From Deltaproteobacteria bacterium (GTDB lineage: Bacteria > Desulfobacterota > GWC2-55-46): DNA of 64,000 nucleotides. The number at the start of each line of letters is the position of its first letter. The first letter of the stretch is position 1. A program made the translations under genes and the position numbers. Location of the stretch: assembly GCA_016177845.1 (NCBI GenBank), contig JACOUO010000011.1, positions 378,326-442,325 of the forward strand, in the 5' to 3' direction. Under the pieces are notes generated by a model that was not told the origin of the DNA, did not search any database, and worked only from the letters and a program-made list of their open reading frames with translations. Below are positions 1-9,959 of the stretch, piece after piece.

Positions 1-498
1 GAATACGAACTTGATTGACTCAGGCACCTTGAACCAGAGCTCTCCAGTGACCATTGCCGCGGCAAGGTCTGTTGAGCCGACGCCTGTTGAGAACGCCCCA
101 AGCGCGCCGTAGGTGCATGTGTGTGAGTCCGCGCCTATTACGAGGTCGCCCGGCACTACAACGCCCTTTTCAGGCAGAAGCGCGTGCTCAACGCCTACTT
201 CTCCGCCATCATAGTAATGGGTCAGCTTCTGTTCAATTGCAAACTCCCTGAGGACCTTGCACTGTTCGGCTGATTTAATGTCTTTATTGGGAGTAAAGTG
301 GTCAGGAACAAGAACGACCTTGTTCTTATTGAATACCTTTTTTGCTCCGATGCGCTTAAATTCGTGTATCGCTATCGGCGCTGTAATATCATTGCCAAGC
401 GCGATATCGACCTTTGCGTTTACCAAGTCTCCGGGGGTCACTTCTTTTACACCGGCGTGCTTCGCGAATATCTTCTCTGTAATTGTCATCGGCCTCAT
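1..498 (-). CDS. leuC: 3-isopropylmalate dehydratase large subunit, partial
   Basis: This is the N-terminal 166 codons of the aconitase-family subunit that, with LeuD, isomerises 2- to 3-isopropylmalate in leucine synthesis. The translation has the family opening ([11 protein letters not shown], ending in the segment [10 protein letters not shown]) and the conserved [13 protein letters not shown] stretch carrying the first cluster cysteine. The gene runs off the left edge of the window, so the C-terminal half is missing only because of the window. Two in-frame ATGs (498 and 489) are possible. An AG-rich stretch lies just upstream of 498, which I chose. The gene follows leuA with an 88 bp gap in the same direction, consistent with a leu operon. 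Confidence 0.93.
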   Translation of the reverse strand, partial: MRPMTITEKIFAKHAGVKEVTPGDLVNAKVDIALGNDITAPIAIHEFKRIGAKKVFNKNKVVLVPDHFTPNKDIKSAEQCKVLREFAIEQKLTHYYDGGEVGVEHALLPEKGVVVPGDLVIGADSHTCTYGALGAFSTGVGSTDLAAAMVTGELWFKVPESIKFVF

Positions 499-586
499 AA
501 AATCTTCTCTACCTTCCTCTTTCAGATTTTCTGTTTGTAAAGCCCTCTATTGGAGGGGAAATTTATCTTTGAACTCTTTGCCTGAA

Positions 587-2128
587 CTATAAGACCAGGT
601 TCTCTTTCCTGTCTTTCTTCTTGTACTCAAGCCTGTTAAGAGCGTTGATGTAAGCCTTTGCGCTGGCAATTATTATGTCTGTGTGAGAGCCCTGCCCAAG
701 CACAATCTGCTCGCCTTCCTGCACCCTTACGCTGACCTCGCCCTGGGCATCCGTTCCGCCGGTAATGGCGTTTACAATGTATTTCAAGAGCTTGCTCTTT
801 GTATTCGTCATCTTTGCAATCGTATTGTACGCGGCATCAACCGGGCCGTCGCCCTTGCCAGTATCCTTTACGACAGTTCCGTTGACCTCCATCTCGACTT
901 CAGCGATCGGAGGAGTGTCAGTGCCGCTTTGCACATTGAGCCTTATGAGCTTATACCTGTCAGGCACTTCTATCCTTAAGACCTCGTCCTGAACAATAGC
1001 CTCGATGTCTTCATCAAAGACTTCTTTCTTCTTGTCAGCGACTATCTTGAATCTCTCAAAGGCCTTATCAAGGCTCTCGCCTGTGATATCGTAGCCAAGC
1101 TCCTTAAGCCTTTCTTTGAAGGCATGGCGCCCGGAGTGCTTTCCGAGCACAAGTGTCGAACGGGAGATGCCTATGGACTCAGGCCTCATAATCTCATAAG
1201 TGGATTTGTCCTTTAAAAGCCCGTCCTGATGTATACCTGATTCATGGGCAAAGGCGTTATCCCCTACAATTGCCTTATTAGGCTGAACCATTATGCCTGT
1301 GATGCTGCTGACAAGCCTGCTTGACGGGAATATCTGCTCAGAGACAATGGAAGTCTCAAGCCCAAGAAGGTCCTTCCTCGTCTTGAGTATCATCACTATC
1401 TCTTCAAGGGAGGCATTGCCTGCCCTCTCGCCTATTCCGTTTATGGTGCACTCTATCTGGCGCGCGCCGTTTACTATAGCGGCCAATGAGTTTGCGACCG
1501 CAAGCCCAAGGTCGTTATGGCAATGGACTGATATTACAGCCTTATCAATATTTTTAACATTCTCCCTGATGCCCCTTATGAGCGCGCCGAATGAATCAGG
1601 CAGCGCGTAGCCCACAGTGTCAGGGATATTCAGCGTGGTAGCTCCCGCATTTATGACAGCCTCAAGCATCTCATAGAGGTACGCAGGCTCTGTCCTCGAG
1701 GCATCCATTGCAGAGAATTCAACATCGGCAACATAGCCCCTTGCGCGCTCTACCATCTCTACAGCCCTCTTAAGCGCCTCCTGCCTCGTAAGCCTGAACT
1801 GGTGCTTAAGGTGAATATCAGATGTTGATATGAATGTATGTATCCTTGTTTTGGGCGCGCCTTCGAGGGCCTTGCCTGCAGCGTCTACATCTTCGGGCTT
1901 TGCCCTTGCGAGACTGCAGATAATGGGGCCTTCGACTTCATGGGCAATCCTTTTTACCGAATCGAAATCACCCGGTGAGCTATAGGCGAAACCCGCCTCA
2001 ATGACATCTACGCCAAGCTTTGCCAACTGCTTTGCAACAATTATCTTCTCCTCCACATTCATGGAGGCTCCCGGAGACTGCTCACCGTCCCTTAATGTCG
2101 TATCGAATATTCTGACTTTGTTATCCAT
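587..2128 (-). CDS. leuA: 2-isopropylmalate synthase
   Basis: The 513-residue enzyme condenses 2-ketoisovalerate with acetyl-CoA, the first committed step of leucine synthesis. The HMGL-like TIM barrel is shown by TTLRDGEQSPG at residues 10-20 and a metal-binding HCHNDLGLAVANS segment near residue 200. The C-terminal third (from about residue 380) matches the regulatory dimerisation domain that binds leucine, with the conserved GPVDAAYNTI segment. The length is normal for the bacterial long form. It starts 6 bp after the pssA stop and precedes leuC, so it sits in the psd-pssA-leuA-leuC run and lipid genes are probably co-transcribed with it. Feedback by leucine is inferred from the C-terminal domain. 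Confidence 0.97.
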   Translation of the reverse strand: MDNKVRIFDTTLRDGEQSPGASMNVEEKIIVAKQLAKLGVDVIEAGFAYSSPGDFDSVKRIAHEVEGPIICSLARAKPEDVDAAGKALEGAPKTRIHTFISTSDIHLKHQFRLTRQEALKRAVEMVERARGYVADVEFSAMDASRTEPAYLYEMLEAVINAGATTLNIPDTVGYALPDSFGALIRGIRENVKNIDKAVISVHCHNDLGLAVANSLAAIVNGARQIECTINGIGERAGNASLEEIVMILKTRKDLLGLETSIVSEQIFPSSRLVSSITGIMVQPNKAIVGDNAFAHESGIHQDGLLKDKSTYEIMRPESIGISRSTLVLGKHSGRHAFKERLKELGYDITGESLDKAFERFKIVADKKKEVFDEDIEAIVQDEVLRIEVPDRYKLIRLNVQSGTDTPPIAEVEMEVNGTVVKDTGKGDGPVDAAYNTIAKMTNTKSKLLKYIVNAITGGTDAQGEVSVRVQEGEQIVLGQGSHTDIIIASAKAYINALNRLEYKKKDRKENLVL

Positions 2129-2134
2129 ATTTAT

Positions 2135-2947
2135 TTACCTGTGAAAGCCGGAGGCTTTATCGTTTTTTTGTGCAACCGTAAGCTGAGCCCTTTTTCTTCT
2201 GTCCCATAGGGTAGTTATGGGGCCTGATAGCACGTAGCCGAAGGTTAGGATGAATAGCATTAGAACCGGCTCTGCCGCTATCACAATCAAAAGGAATATC
2301 ACTCCTACAAGCAGCTTAAACGGCGTTCTCTGAGACGGGTTAAGCTGTTTAAAACTATAGTATTTGACATTGCTTATCATCAGGAACGCAAGGGAATAAA
2401 CAAGCACGAGCACTGTTATGTGCTTGACCATCTCTTCTCCGTGGCCAAGATAGAAAAACATAAGCACTGTCGTGCACACAAGCGCGGCAGCCGCAGGGAT
2501 GGGCAAACCGTTAAACCTTTTACTCTCAACTGTTGAGACCTGCACATTGAAACGCGCCAGCCGCAGTGCCCCGCAGACCACAAAAAGGAATGCCGCAAGC
2601 CACCCGTACCGCCCGAAAGGCCGCAAGGCCCATGTAAATATCAGCACGCCCGGCGCAAGCCCGAACGCAATGAGGTCGGCAAGAGAGTCGTACTCGACAC
2701 CAAACTTGCTTGTCGAGCCTGTAAGCCTTGCTATCCTGCCGTCAAGGCCGTCAAGTATGCCTGAGATGATGATGGCAATGGCAGCCTTCTCGAAATGGCC
2801 GTCAAGGGACGCTATTATCGAGTAGAAGCCGCCGAAGAGGCTTGCCGAGGTAATAAGGTTAGGAAGCAGATAAACACCCTTTTTTATATTCTGGTGTTTT
2901 ACCTTCTTCTTGTTCTCGTCTATTGTATCGATTTCGTTATCTAACAT
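2135..2947 (-). CDS. pssA: CDP-diacylglycerol--serine O-phosphatidyltransferase
   Basis: This inner-membrane enzyme makes phosphatidylserine from CDP-diacylglycerol and serine. The 270-residue protein has the CDP-alcohol phosphatidyltransferase signature near residue 65 (DGLDGRIAR, then FGVEYDSLAD), with all expected aspartates present. About seven or eight hydrophobic segments follow. The first 20 or so residues are charged and probably cytoplasmic. The ATG at 2947 lies 11 nt inside the end of psd, so the two are translationally coupled. Psd then decarboxylates the product, giving a complete phosphatidylethanolamine branch in two adjacent genes. Confidence 0.95.
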   Translation of the reverse strand: MLDNEIDTIDENKKKVKHQNIKKGVYLLPNLITSASLFGGFYSIIASLDGHFEKAAIAIIISGILDGLDGRIARLTGSTSKFGVEYDSLADLIAFGLAPGVLIFTWALRPFGRYGWLAAFLFVVCGALRLARFNVQVSTVESKRFNGLPIPAAAALVCTTVLMFFYLGHGEEMVKHITVLVLVYSLAFLMISNVKYYSFKQLNPSQRTPFKLLVGVIFLLIVIAAEPVLMLFILTFGYVLSGPITTLWDRRKRAQLTVAQKNDKASGFHR

Positions 2948-3581
2948 TCCAATATCCTAAGATGGTTGAGCCCGCGCTGACCTTATCCCCTACCTTGACC
3001 GCGATTTTGCAATCAGTAGGAAGGAAAACATCGACCCTTGAGCCGAACCTTATAAGCCCGAACCTCTGGCCCTTCTGAAGCCTCATCCCGACCTTTGCGT
3101 GGCAGACGATCCTTCTTGCGATAAGTCCTGCTATCTGGTTAAAGGCGAATTTTCTTCCGCCGGGGCCTTCCAGTATCAAGGCGTTCTGCTCATTGAGCAT
3201 TGAAGCCTTATCAAGGCTCGCATTAAAGAACTTGCCGGGATTGTAAATTATATTCAGGACCTTGCCCGACGCAGGCGCCCTGTTCACATGCACATTAAAA
3301 ACATTCATGAAGATGCTTATCTTAAGCGCTTCTGCCTTAAGGAACCTGTCATCCCTGATCTTCTCCACCTTGATCACCTTGCCGTCGGCAGGGCTTACAA
3401 TGGAGTTCTTGTCAGTGGGTATACTCCTTTCAGGGTCCCTGAAAAACGCGATTACAAAAATCGCAAGAGGAACAAAAATAGCCTCAAGCCATAAAATACC
3501 CGTGAACCATACTATGACTACTAAAATCAAGCCAATCAGAATAAAAGGGAAACCCTCTCTGGCAATCGGAATCCTTCCCAA
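2937..3581 (-). CDS. psd: phosphatidylserine decarboxylase proenzyme (short type)
   Basis: The enzyme converts phosphatidylserine to phosphatidylethanolamine. This is the short, archaeal/Gram-positive-like class of 214 residues, with two N-terminal hydrophobic segments (about residues 12-45). The self-cleavage site is the Gly-Ser in RFGSRVDVFLP near residue 181, whose serine becomes the pyruvoyl group. Conserved SPADGKV (about 63-69) and NVHVNRAP segments are present. The start is a TTG at 3581 preceded by an AGGGAG box six bases away. It is the first gene after the ilvC terminator hairpin, so it probably begins a new transcript with pssA, leuA and leuC. Confidence 0.95.
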   Translation of the reverse strand: MGRIPIAREGFPFILIGLILVVIVWFTGILWLEAIFVPLAIFVIAFFRDPERSIPTDKNSIVSPADGKVIKVEKIRDDRFLKAEALKISIFMNVFNVHVNRAPASGKVLNIIYNPGKFFNASLDKASMLNEQNALILEGPGGRKFAFNQIAGLIARRIVCHAKVGMRLQKGQRFGLIRFGSRVDVFLPTDCKIAVKVGDKVSAGSTILGYWNVR

Positions 3582-3606
3582 CTAAAACTCCCTCTCCTTC
3601 AAATTA

Positions 3607-3640
3607 ATAAATACCCTCCCTGAACCGGGAGGGTATTTAT
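3607..3640 (-). terminator. Terminator hairpin after ilvC
   Basis: A perfect 14 bp inverted repeat (3607-3620 and 3627-3640) surrounds a 6-base loop, with A/T-rich flanks on both sides. It lies 30 bp past the ilvC stop and before psd. It would end the ilv transcript in the minus direction and separates the ilv and psd-pssA-leu units. Because both flanks are A/T-rich it could work in either direction. Confidence 0.85.
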
Positions 3641-3669
3641 CTTGAAAAAACGTAATTATTTTTATTTTA

Positions 3670-4707
<1,038 letters not shown>

Positions 4708-4763
4708 CTATATATTGTCTCAATACCATTATCTTGCTGCGGTGATATCTTGTGCCCAAAGAG

Positions 4764-5249
4764 TTACTTCTGCTTCGGGCTCCTTGCCATGGCTATTCTG
4801 CCGGTCTTTACTATCTCCTTTATGCCGAAGGGGCGCAGGAGCTCTGTCATGGCGTTTATCTTCTCCTCATCGCCGGTTATCTCAACGGTATAGGACCTGG
4901 GGCTTACATCAACGACCTTTGCCCTGAATATATCGACGATACTGAGTATCTCGGCCCTTGATTCAGGGTTGCTCGTCACCTTTATGAGTGCAAGCTCCCT
5001 TTCAATATGCTCCTCATCGGTAAAGTCAGTCACCTTGATTACATTTATGAGCTTATTGAGCTGCTTGTTTATCTGCTCTATTACCTTATCGTCGCCTCTG
5101 GTGACGATTGTCATCCTTGATATCTTTGCGTCAAGGGTCTCGGCAACAGACAGGCTCTCGATATTAAAGCCCCTTCCTGAGAACAGGCCTGAGATGCGCG
5201 AGAGCACGCCGAATTCATTTGATACGAGTATGGAAATTGTGTGGCGCAA
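4764..5249 (-). CDS. ilvN: acetolactate synthase small (regulatory) subunit
   Basis: This 161-residue regulatory subunit binds the IlvB catalytic subunit and gives valine feedback inhibition. The N-terminal ACT domain is clear (ISILVSNEFGVLSRISGLF, then GRGFNIESLSV). The C-terminal ALS_ss_C domain carries YTVEITGDEEKI. The length matches the IlvH/IlvN long form. It lies 21 bp after ilvB and before ilvC. The symbol ilvH is equally acceptable. Confidence 0.96.
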   Translation of the reverse strand: MRHTISILVSNEFGVLSRISGLFSGRGFNIESLSVAETLDAKISRMTIVTRGDDKVIEQINKQLNKLINVIKVTDFTDEEHIERELALIKVTSNPESRAEILSIVDIFRAKVVDVSPRSYTVEITGDEEKINAMTELLRPFGIKEIVKTGRIAMARSPKQK

Positions 5250-5270
5250 ATCAAAAACCTCCGCTTGCGT

Positions 5271-6968
5271 TTATACAAGAAGCATCTTATTTAAAGGCTG
5301 TCCCGTTGGGACCATCGGGTAAACATCCTCAAACTGGTCAACCTTGAAATCCATCAGCACAGGCCTGTCCTTTATTGACATGGCCTCTTTTATGACTTTC
5401 TCCACCTCTTCAATGGTCTTTGCCCTTAAGCCCACTGCCCCGTATGCCTCGGCAAGCTTTACGAAGTCAGGCGCAACGGAGATGCAGGTATGCGAGTACC
5501 TCTTATCATAGAAGAACTCCTGCCACTGCCGAACCATTCCAAGGACCATATTATTGAGTATGGCTATCTTTATCGGAAGCTTGTACTGAACGGCTGTTGC
5601 AAGCTCCTGTATATTCATCTGCAAAGACCCATCGCCTGCTATACCGATAACAGTCTTATTCGGGAACGCTATCTGCGCGCCGATTGCCGCAGGGAAACCA
5701 AAGCCCATTGTGCCAAGCCCGCCTGAGGTAAGGAATGTCCTTGCCTTGTCATATTTAAAGAACTGCGCTGCCCACATCTGGTTCTGCCCGACTTCTGTCG
5801 TTACAATGGCGTCTCCCTTTGTGGCCTCATAGAGCTTCTCTATGACATACTGCGGTTTTATCTTCCCCTTGGGGTCCTGTTTGTATGAGAGTTTATGGGT
5901 ATTTTCCCAGCCTGTTACCTGCGCGTGCCACTCTTCAAGGTTCTTTTTGAACTCCTTTACGCCTTTCGGGCCGGGGATTCCCTTTATAAGCTCCTTGAGG
6001 ACATTTTTCACATCGCCCACAATCGGGATATCGACCTTTACATTCTTGCTTATCGAGGTCGGGTCAATATCAACATGGATAATGCCCGCAAACGGGGCAA
6101 ACTCATCTATCTTTCCCGTGACCCTGTCGTCAAACCTTGCGCCTATGGCTATGAGGCAGTCAGTGTTTGTCACCGCCATATTGGCGCAGTATGTGCCGTG
6201 CATGCCGAGCATGCCCATAAAGAGCGGGTGCGTGCCGGGGAAAGCGCCAAGCCCCATAAGGGTCGTTGTCGTAGGGATGCCGAGCTTTGTTATGAATGTC
6301 TGCAGTTCATCGGAGGCATTTGAAAGTATTACTCCGCCGCCTGCATATACAACCGGCCTCTTTGAGGCCATAATCATGTCAATTGCCTTTTTAATCTGGC
6401 CCGGATGCCCCTTGTAATTTGGCTGATAGCTCTCAAGAGTTATCTTTTCCGGATGCTTAACATCGGCAAACGCCATAAGAACATCTTTGGGGATATCAAC
6501 GAGCACAGGGCCGGGTCTGCCTGTAGTAGCGATATAGAACGCCTCTTTTACAATCCTCGGAAGCTCTTCAAGCGACTTTACGAGGTAATTATGTTTTGTG
6601 CACGGCCTTGTGATGCCGACTATGTCAGCCTCCTGAAAGGCGTCGTTGCCGATAAGGGCTGTTGGCACCTGCCCTGTAAAGACTACCATCGGGATCGAGT
6701 CCATGTAGGCTGTGGCTATGCCCGTAACGGTATTTGTCGCGCCCGGGCCTGATGTGACGACAACTACACCGGGCTTTCCTGATGCCCTTGCGTAGCCGTC
6801 AGCCATATGTACCGCGCCCTGCTCATGCCTTACGAGTATATGGTTGAGAGGTGCGTCATAAAGCACATCGTAAATGGGAAGCACCGCGCCTCCCGGAAAT
6901 CCGAAAATTGTATCAACCCCTTCTTTCAAGAGGCAATCGATAAAAATCTGCGCGCCGATTTTCTTCAT
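5271..6968 (-). CDS. ilvB: acetolactate synthase large (catalytic) subunit
   Basis: The thiamine-diphosphate enzyme condenses two pyruvates, or pyruvate with 2-ketobutyrate, into acetohydroxy acids. All three domains of the 565-residue family are visible: the pyrimidine-binding domain with catalytic E49 ([15 protein letters not shown]), the central FAD-binding region, and the PP domain with [15 protein letters not shown] and the downstream NN of the Mg-ThDP motif. The length is normal. It sits 46 bp after ilvD and 21 bp before ilvN. It is the biosynthetic, anabolic type given its regulatory subunit next door. Confidence 0.97.
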   Translation of the reverse strand: MKKIGAQIFIDCLLKEGVDTIFGFPGGAVLPIYDVLYDAPLNHILVRHEQGAVHMADGYARASGKPGVVVVTSGPGATNTVTGIATAYMDSIPMVVFTGQVPTALIGNDAFQEADIVGITRPCTKHNYLVKSLEELPRIVKEAFYIATTGRPGPVLVDIPKDVLMAFADVKHPEKITLESYQPNYKGHPGQIKKAIDMIMASKRPVVYAGGGVILSNASDELQTFITKLGIPTTTTLMGLGAFPGTHPLFMGMLGMHGTYCANMAVTNTDCLIAIGARFDDRVTGKIDEFAPFAGIIHVDIDPTSISKNVKVDIPIVGDVKNVLKELIKGIPGPKGVKEFKKNLEEWHAQVTGWENTHKLSYKQDPKGKIKPQYVIEKLYEATKGDAIVTTEVGQNQMWAAQFFKYDKARTFLTSGGLGTMGFGFPAAIGAQIAFPNKTVIGIAGDGSLQMNIQELATAVQYKLPIKIAILNNMVLGMVRQWQEFFYDKRYSHTCISVAPDFVKLAEAYGAVGLRAKTIEEVEKVIKEAMSIKDRPVLMDFKVDQFEDVYPMVPTGQPLNKMLLV

Positions 6969-7013
6969 AGATTATTCTGCTACCCTGTTGTGGTTTTAAG
7001 TCCTGTTTTGGGA

Positions 7014-8675
7014 TTAACCCTTGACTACCGCGCCCGTGTTGGCTGATGTGACTACCTTGGCATACCTTGCCAGCCAGCCCTCTTTTATCTTGGGCTTGGG
7101 CGCCTTCCAGTTCTGCTGCCTTGCCTTTAACTGCTCATCGCTTATCTTAAGCTCGATCTTCCTGTTAGGTATATCAAGCTCTATCGTGTCTCCGTCTTTT
7201 ATGAATGCTATGGGGCCGCCCTCCATTGCCTCAGGAGAGATATGGCCTATGCAGGGGCCTCTTGTGCCGCCTGAGAACCTTCCGTCCGTTATAAGGGCTA
7301 CACTGTCGCCCATGCCCATGCCCATAAGAGTCGCCGTGGGGGCAAGCATCTCCCTCATGCCGGGCCCGCCCTTGGGGCCTTCGTACCTGATGACAACTAC
7401 TTCGCCTGCCTGTATTACTTTGCCGAGTATGGCCTTCATTGCCGCTTCCTCGGAATCGAAACAGCGTGCCTTGCCTGTAAAGCGCATCATCTTATCGCTT
7501 ACGCCGGACTGCTTTACCACGGCTCCGAGCGGGGCGATATTGCCTTTCAATACCGCTATGCCGCCTTCGGCGTGATACGCCTTGTCAACGGGCTTTATTA
7601 CCTTCTCATCAATGAAATCCACACCCTCTATAATGGCCTTTAGCCTCTTGCCCGATACTGTCGGGTTGTCCTTTATCCTGCTGCCGAGCATCTTTAACAC
7701 TGCTGCCATGCCGCCCGCCCAGTGCAGGTCTTCCATGTAAAATTCGCCCACCGGCTCAAGGGATGTGAGATGCGGTGTTGTCTTGCTAAGCTCATCAAAT
7801 GCGTCAAGCGGCAGTTCAACACCTGCCTCATGCGCTATCGCAAGGAGGTGCAGCACTGTATTTGAAGAACCGCCAAGCGCCATATCAGCCCTGACAGCGT
7901 TCTCAAAGGCCGCCCTTGTCATTATCTTTCTCGGTGTTATCTTTTTCTTTACAAGCTCCACTATCCTCTCGCCGCTGTCAAAGGCTATCCTTCTCTTATC
8001 GGCTGAGTTGGCAAGAGCTGTTCCGCACCACGGAAGGCTCATTCCAAGGACTTCTGTCAGGCATGCCATTGTGTTGGCCGTGTACAAGCCCTGACAGCTG
8101 CCCGCACCGGGACATGCGCCTGATTCGCATGAATCAAGCTCTTCTTTTGAAATCTCCCCTGTCCTGAAACGGCCCATCGCCTCAAATGTGTTCCTGATAA
8201 AAGAGGTCCTCTGCCCCCTGTAGCGTCCTGTCATCATGGGGCCGGCTGTAACCACTATGGTGGGTATATTGAGCCGCCCGGCTGCCATAAGCATTCCGGG
8301 GGTTATCTTGTCGCAATTGGTAAGGAGCACAAGGCCGTCAAAGGCATGCGCTTCGGAAACGCTTTCGACTATATCCGCTATAAGCTCCCTTGAAGGCAGC
8401 GAATAGTGCATGCCTTTGTGGCCCATCGCTATTCCGTCGCAGATTCCGGGAAGGCCGAAAAGCATCGGGTATCCTCCGCCTGAGTGGACACCCTTTTCAA
8501 TAAATCTTTCCAGGTCCCTCATCCCGATATGGCCGGGGATAAGGTCGGTAAAGCTTGTGGCAACCCCGATAAAGGGTTTTTTCATCTCACTTTTAGGAAT
8601 TCCGGTAGCGTATAATAATGCACGGTGCGGGACCCTTTCAAGGCCCTTTTTAATCCTGTCACTGCGGTTCGGCAT
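7014..8675 (-). CDS. ilvD: dihydroxy-acid dehydratase
   Basis: The Fe-S enzyme dehydrates dihydroxy acids to 2-keto acids in valine and isoleucine synthesis. The 553-residue protein has the cluster-ligand segments [10 protein letters not shown] and [14 protein letters not shown] and the C-terminal [15 protein letters not shown] segment. It opens the ilvDBNC series and begins 24 bp after the small DUF465 gene. The two are probably transcribed together from the promoter at 9072-9100. Confidence 0.97.
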   Translation of the reverse strand: MPNRSDRIKKGLERVPHRALLYATGIPKSEMKKPFIGVATSFTDLIPGHIGMRDLERFIEKGVHSGGGYPMLFGLPGICDGIAMGHKGMHYSLPSRELIADIVESVSEAHAFDGLVLLTNCDKITPGMLMAAGRLNIPTIVVTAGPMMTGRYRGQRTSFIRNTFEAMGRFRTGEISKEELDSCESGACPGAGSCQGLYTANTMACLTEVLGMSLPWCGTALANSADKRRIAFDSGERIVELVKKKITPRKIMTRAAFENAVRADMALGGSSNTVLHLLAIAHEAGVELPLDAFDELSKTTPHLTSLEPVGEFYMEDLHWAGGMAAVLKMLGSRIKDNPTVSGKRLKAIIEGVDFIDEKVIKPVDKAYHAEGGIAVLKGNIAPLGAVVKQSGVSDKMMRFTGKARCFDSEEAAMKAILGKVIQAGEVVVIRYEGPKGGPGMREMLAPTATLMGMGMGDSVALITDGRFSGGTRGPCIGHISPEAMEGGPIAFIKDGDTIELDIPNRKIELKISDEQLKARQQNWKAPKPKIKEGWLARYAKVVTSANTGAVVKG

Positions 8676-8699
8676 CTCTGCTCCTGCAATTTTTTCTTT

Positions 8700-8927
8700 T
8701 TATGCCCCTTTTCGATATCTGGAGATCTTCTTCTCCATCTCATCCTTCAGAGCAAGCTTAAGCTTCTTAAGATTGTTCTTCTCAAGGGTTTCTGTTGATG
8801 TCAAACGGGGCTTTTTTTCAAGCCTCGCGAGCTTAGTTTCGTAATCTTTGTGGGTCTTGAATGTTTTCTTGAACTCTTCGTCCTCTTCGAGCAGCTTCTT
8901 CACCAGCTCCTGGTCCTGGTTTTCCAT
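8700..8927 (-). CDS. small DUF465 (YdcH-like) protein
   Basis: This 75-residue, highly charged helical protein resembles the DUF465/YdcH family, with the pattern DEEFKKTFKTHKDYETKLARLE followed by a conserved LKLALKDEMEKKIS helix. Coiled-coil heptads are visible and there is no membrane segment. The molecular role of the family is not settled. The ATG has a strong AAAAGGAGG site. Its position as first gene of the ilv operon, 24 bp ahead of ilvD, may be incidental; I infer nothing about branched-chain metabolism from it. Confidence 0.85.
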   Translation of the reverse strand: MENQDQELVKKLLEEDEEFKKTFKTHKDYETKLARLEKKPRLTSTETLEKNNLKKLKLALKDEMEKKISRYRKGA

Positions 8928-9071
8928 AAAGGCCTCCTTTTAATGTGAGATATTATGCCTTTACACGATGCGCTGAAACTTAAAAACCTGTCACCAATCT
9001 TAGAGCGGCATACCTCCTTAAGGTTAGATGCTTTAAAAGTCCCGAAAATAATTAGAAAATACCTATTTTAG

Positions 9072-9100
9072 ATATTAACCTAACGGTAATGCCTTGTCAA
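9072..9100 (-). promoter_or_regulatory. Sigma-70-type promoter for the DUF465-ilv operon
   Basis: The reverse strand has a perfect -35 TTGACA (9095-9100), a 17 bp spacer and a -10 TAATAT (9072-9077). Transcription would start near 9065 and leave a leader of about 135 nt before the DUF465 start. This is the best-matching promoter in the first 17 kb. Confidence 0.7.
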
Positions 9101-9211
9101 TAATTCATGGATTTAGCCGGATTTGAAACGAATTCGCGCGCCTGTACGGCAAGAGAATCTGCGCACTCTATATTTTTTATGATAATTTGAGGGAAAAGTC
9201 TATAATTTAGT

Positions 9212-9250
9212 TGCCTTTTCCTGAAAAAAATTAATTTCAGTCCCAAGGCA
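9212..9250 (-). terminator. Possible terminator hairpin after tsaB
   Basis: Reading the minus strand, TGCCTT pairs with AAGGCA and an inner CTGAAA pairs with TTTCAG around a T-rich loop. It lies 14 bp past the tsaB stop at the end of the rpsB-tsaB run. The downstream bases are A/T-rich but there is no clean T run, so termination is plausible rather than certain. Confidence 0.4.
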
Positions 9251-9263
9251 TTTCAAAGGCGGC

Positions 9264-9956
9264 TTACTTATTTTTCTTAAGCTTTATCTCTGCTTCCGAT
9301 TTTCTTAAATACACAGGGACCAGCTCAGCCGGTGTTATCGCCTCATTGATTTTTTCAAAAGCAAGGAGGGCGACATTTGAGGCTTTCAGGTTCCATAGAA
9401 CAGGCGGGGCTATCTTTGCTTCAAGAGTTGCGGTCCTTACTGCCCCTTCATAGGTCTTAAGCCCCTCCCCCAAAAACATTACAGGGCCAAGGTCAAGCCC
9501 GGCAATTTTGCTGAAAAAGGCATCAGGGGCTATCGCCTGCTCGGCAAGGATAATTTTAAGCTCCTCTTTTTCAAACCTGTAGAGGGCTGAATATATCTCG
9601 CCTTTTCTGGCGTCGAGTATAGGGCAAACAGCCATGTTGGAGTATGGGAGATTATAGGAAAGGGCCTGCAATGTGGATATACCGATGACTTTTTTATTGA
9701 GCGCCCAGGCAAGGCCCTTAATGACGCTTATGCCAATCCTTAGGCCGGTAAATGAGCCGGGGCCAGCATCAACTGCGAAATAATCGATATCCGATATGGA
9801 ATAGTTTACGCTTTTAAGGAGGGAATCAATAGCCTTAAGCAGCCACTGCGAATGAGTGCCTGCATCTCCGACAGTGCTTTCCGCGACCATTTTGCGGTCT
9901 TTTAAAACAGCTATGCTGCCTGAGGATGAAGATGTATCAAGAGCAAGTATGTTCAC
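9264..9956 (-). CDS. tsaB: tRNA threonylcarbamoyladenosine biosynthesis protein TsaB
   Basis: TsaB is the inactive ASKHA-fold partner of TsaD in forming t6A37 on ANN-decoding tRNAs. The 230-residue protein begins with NILALDTSSSSGS and carries the conserved GPGSFTGLRIG segment near residue 65. It starts 3 bp after rseP, the last gene of the rpsB-to-rseP series, and is followed by a hairpin. The length is normal for the family. Confidence 0.94.
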   Translation of the reverse strand: MNILALDTSSSSGSIAVLKDRKMVAESTVGDAGTHSQWLLKAIDSLLKSVNYSISDIDYFAVDAGPGSFTGLRIGISVIKGLAWALNKKVIGISTLQALSYNLPYSNMAVCPILDARKGEIYSALYRFEKEELKIILAEQAIAPDAFFSKIAGLDLGPVMFLGEGLKTYEGAVRTATLEAKIAPPVLWNLKASNVALLAFEKINEAITPAELVPVYLRKSEAEIKLKKNK

Positions 9957-9959
9957 TCT

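Larger units (their letters stand above)
8928..9263 (-). other. Intergenic region and 5' leader between tsaB and the DUF465-ilv operon
   Basis: This 336 bp stretch holds no credible gene. From high to low coordinates it has a hairpin after tsaB (9212-9250), the promoter at 9072-9100, and a leader of about 135 nt before the DUF465 start. The leader contains an isolated full-length Shine-Dalgarno-like octamer (9012-9019). The only ATG beside it is one base away and opens a three-codon frame. No riboswitch class was recognised, and no leucine- or valine-rich attenuator peptide was found. Confidence 0.6.

Noticed and set aside
8928-9065. Leucine/valine/isoleucine attenuator or T-box in the ilv leader
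   Set aside because: No T-box core sequence, no specifier hairpin and no branched-chain-codon-rich leader peptide could be found in the leader.
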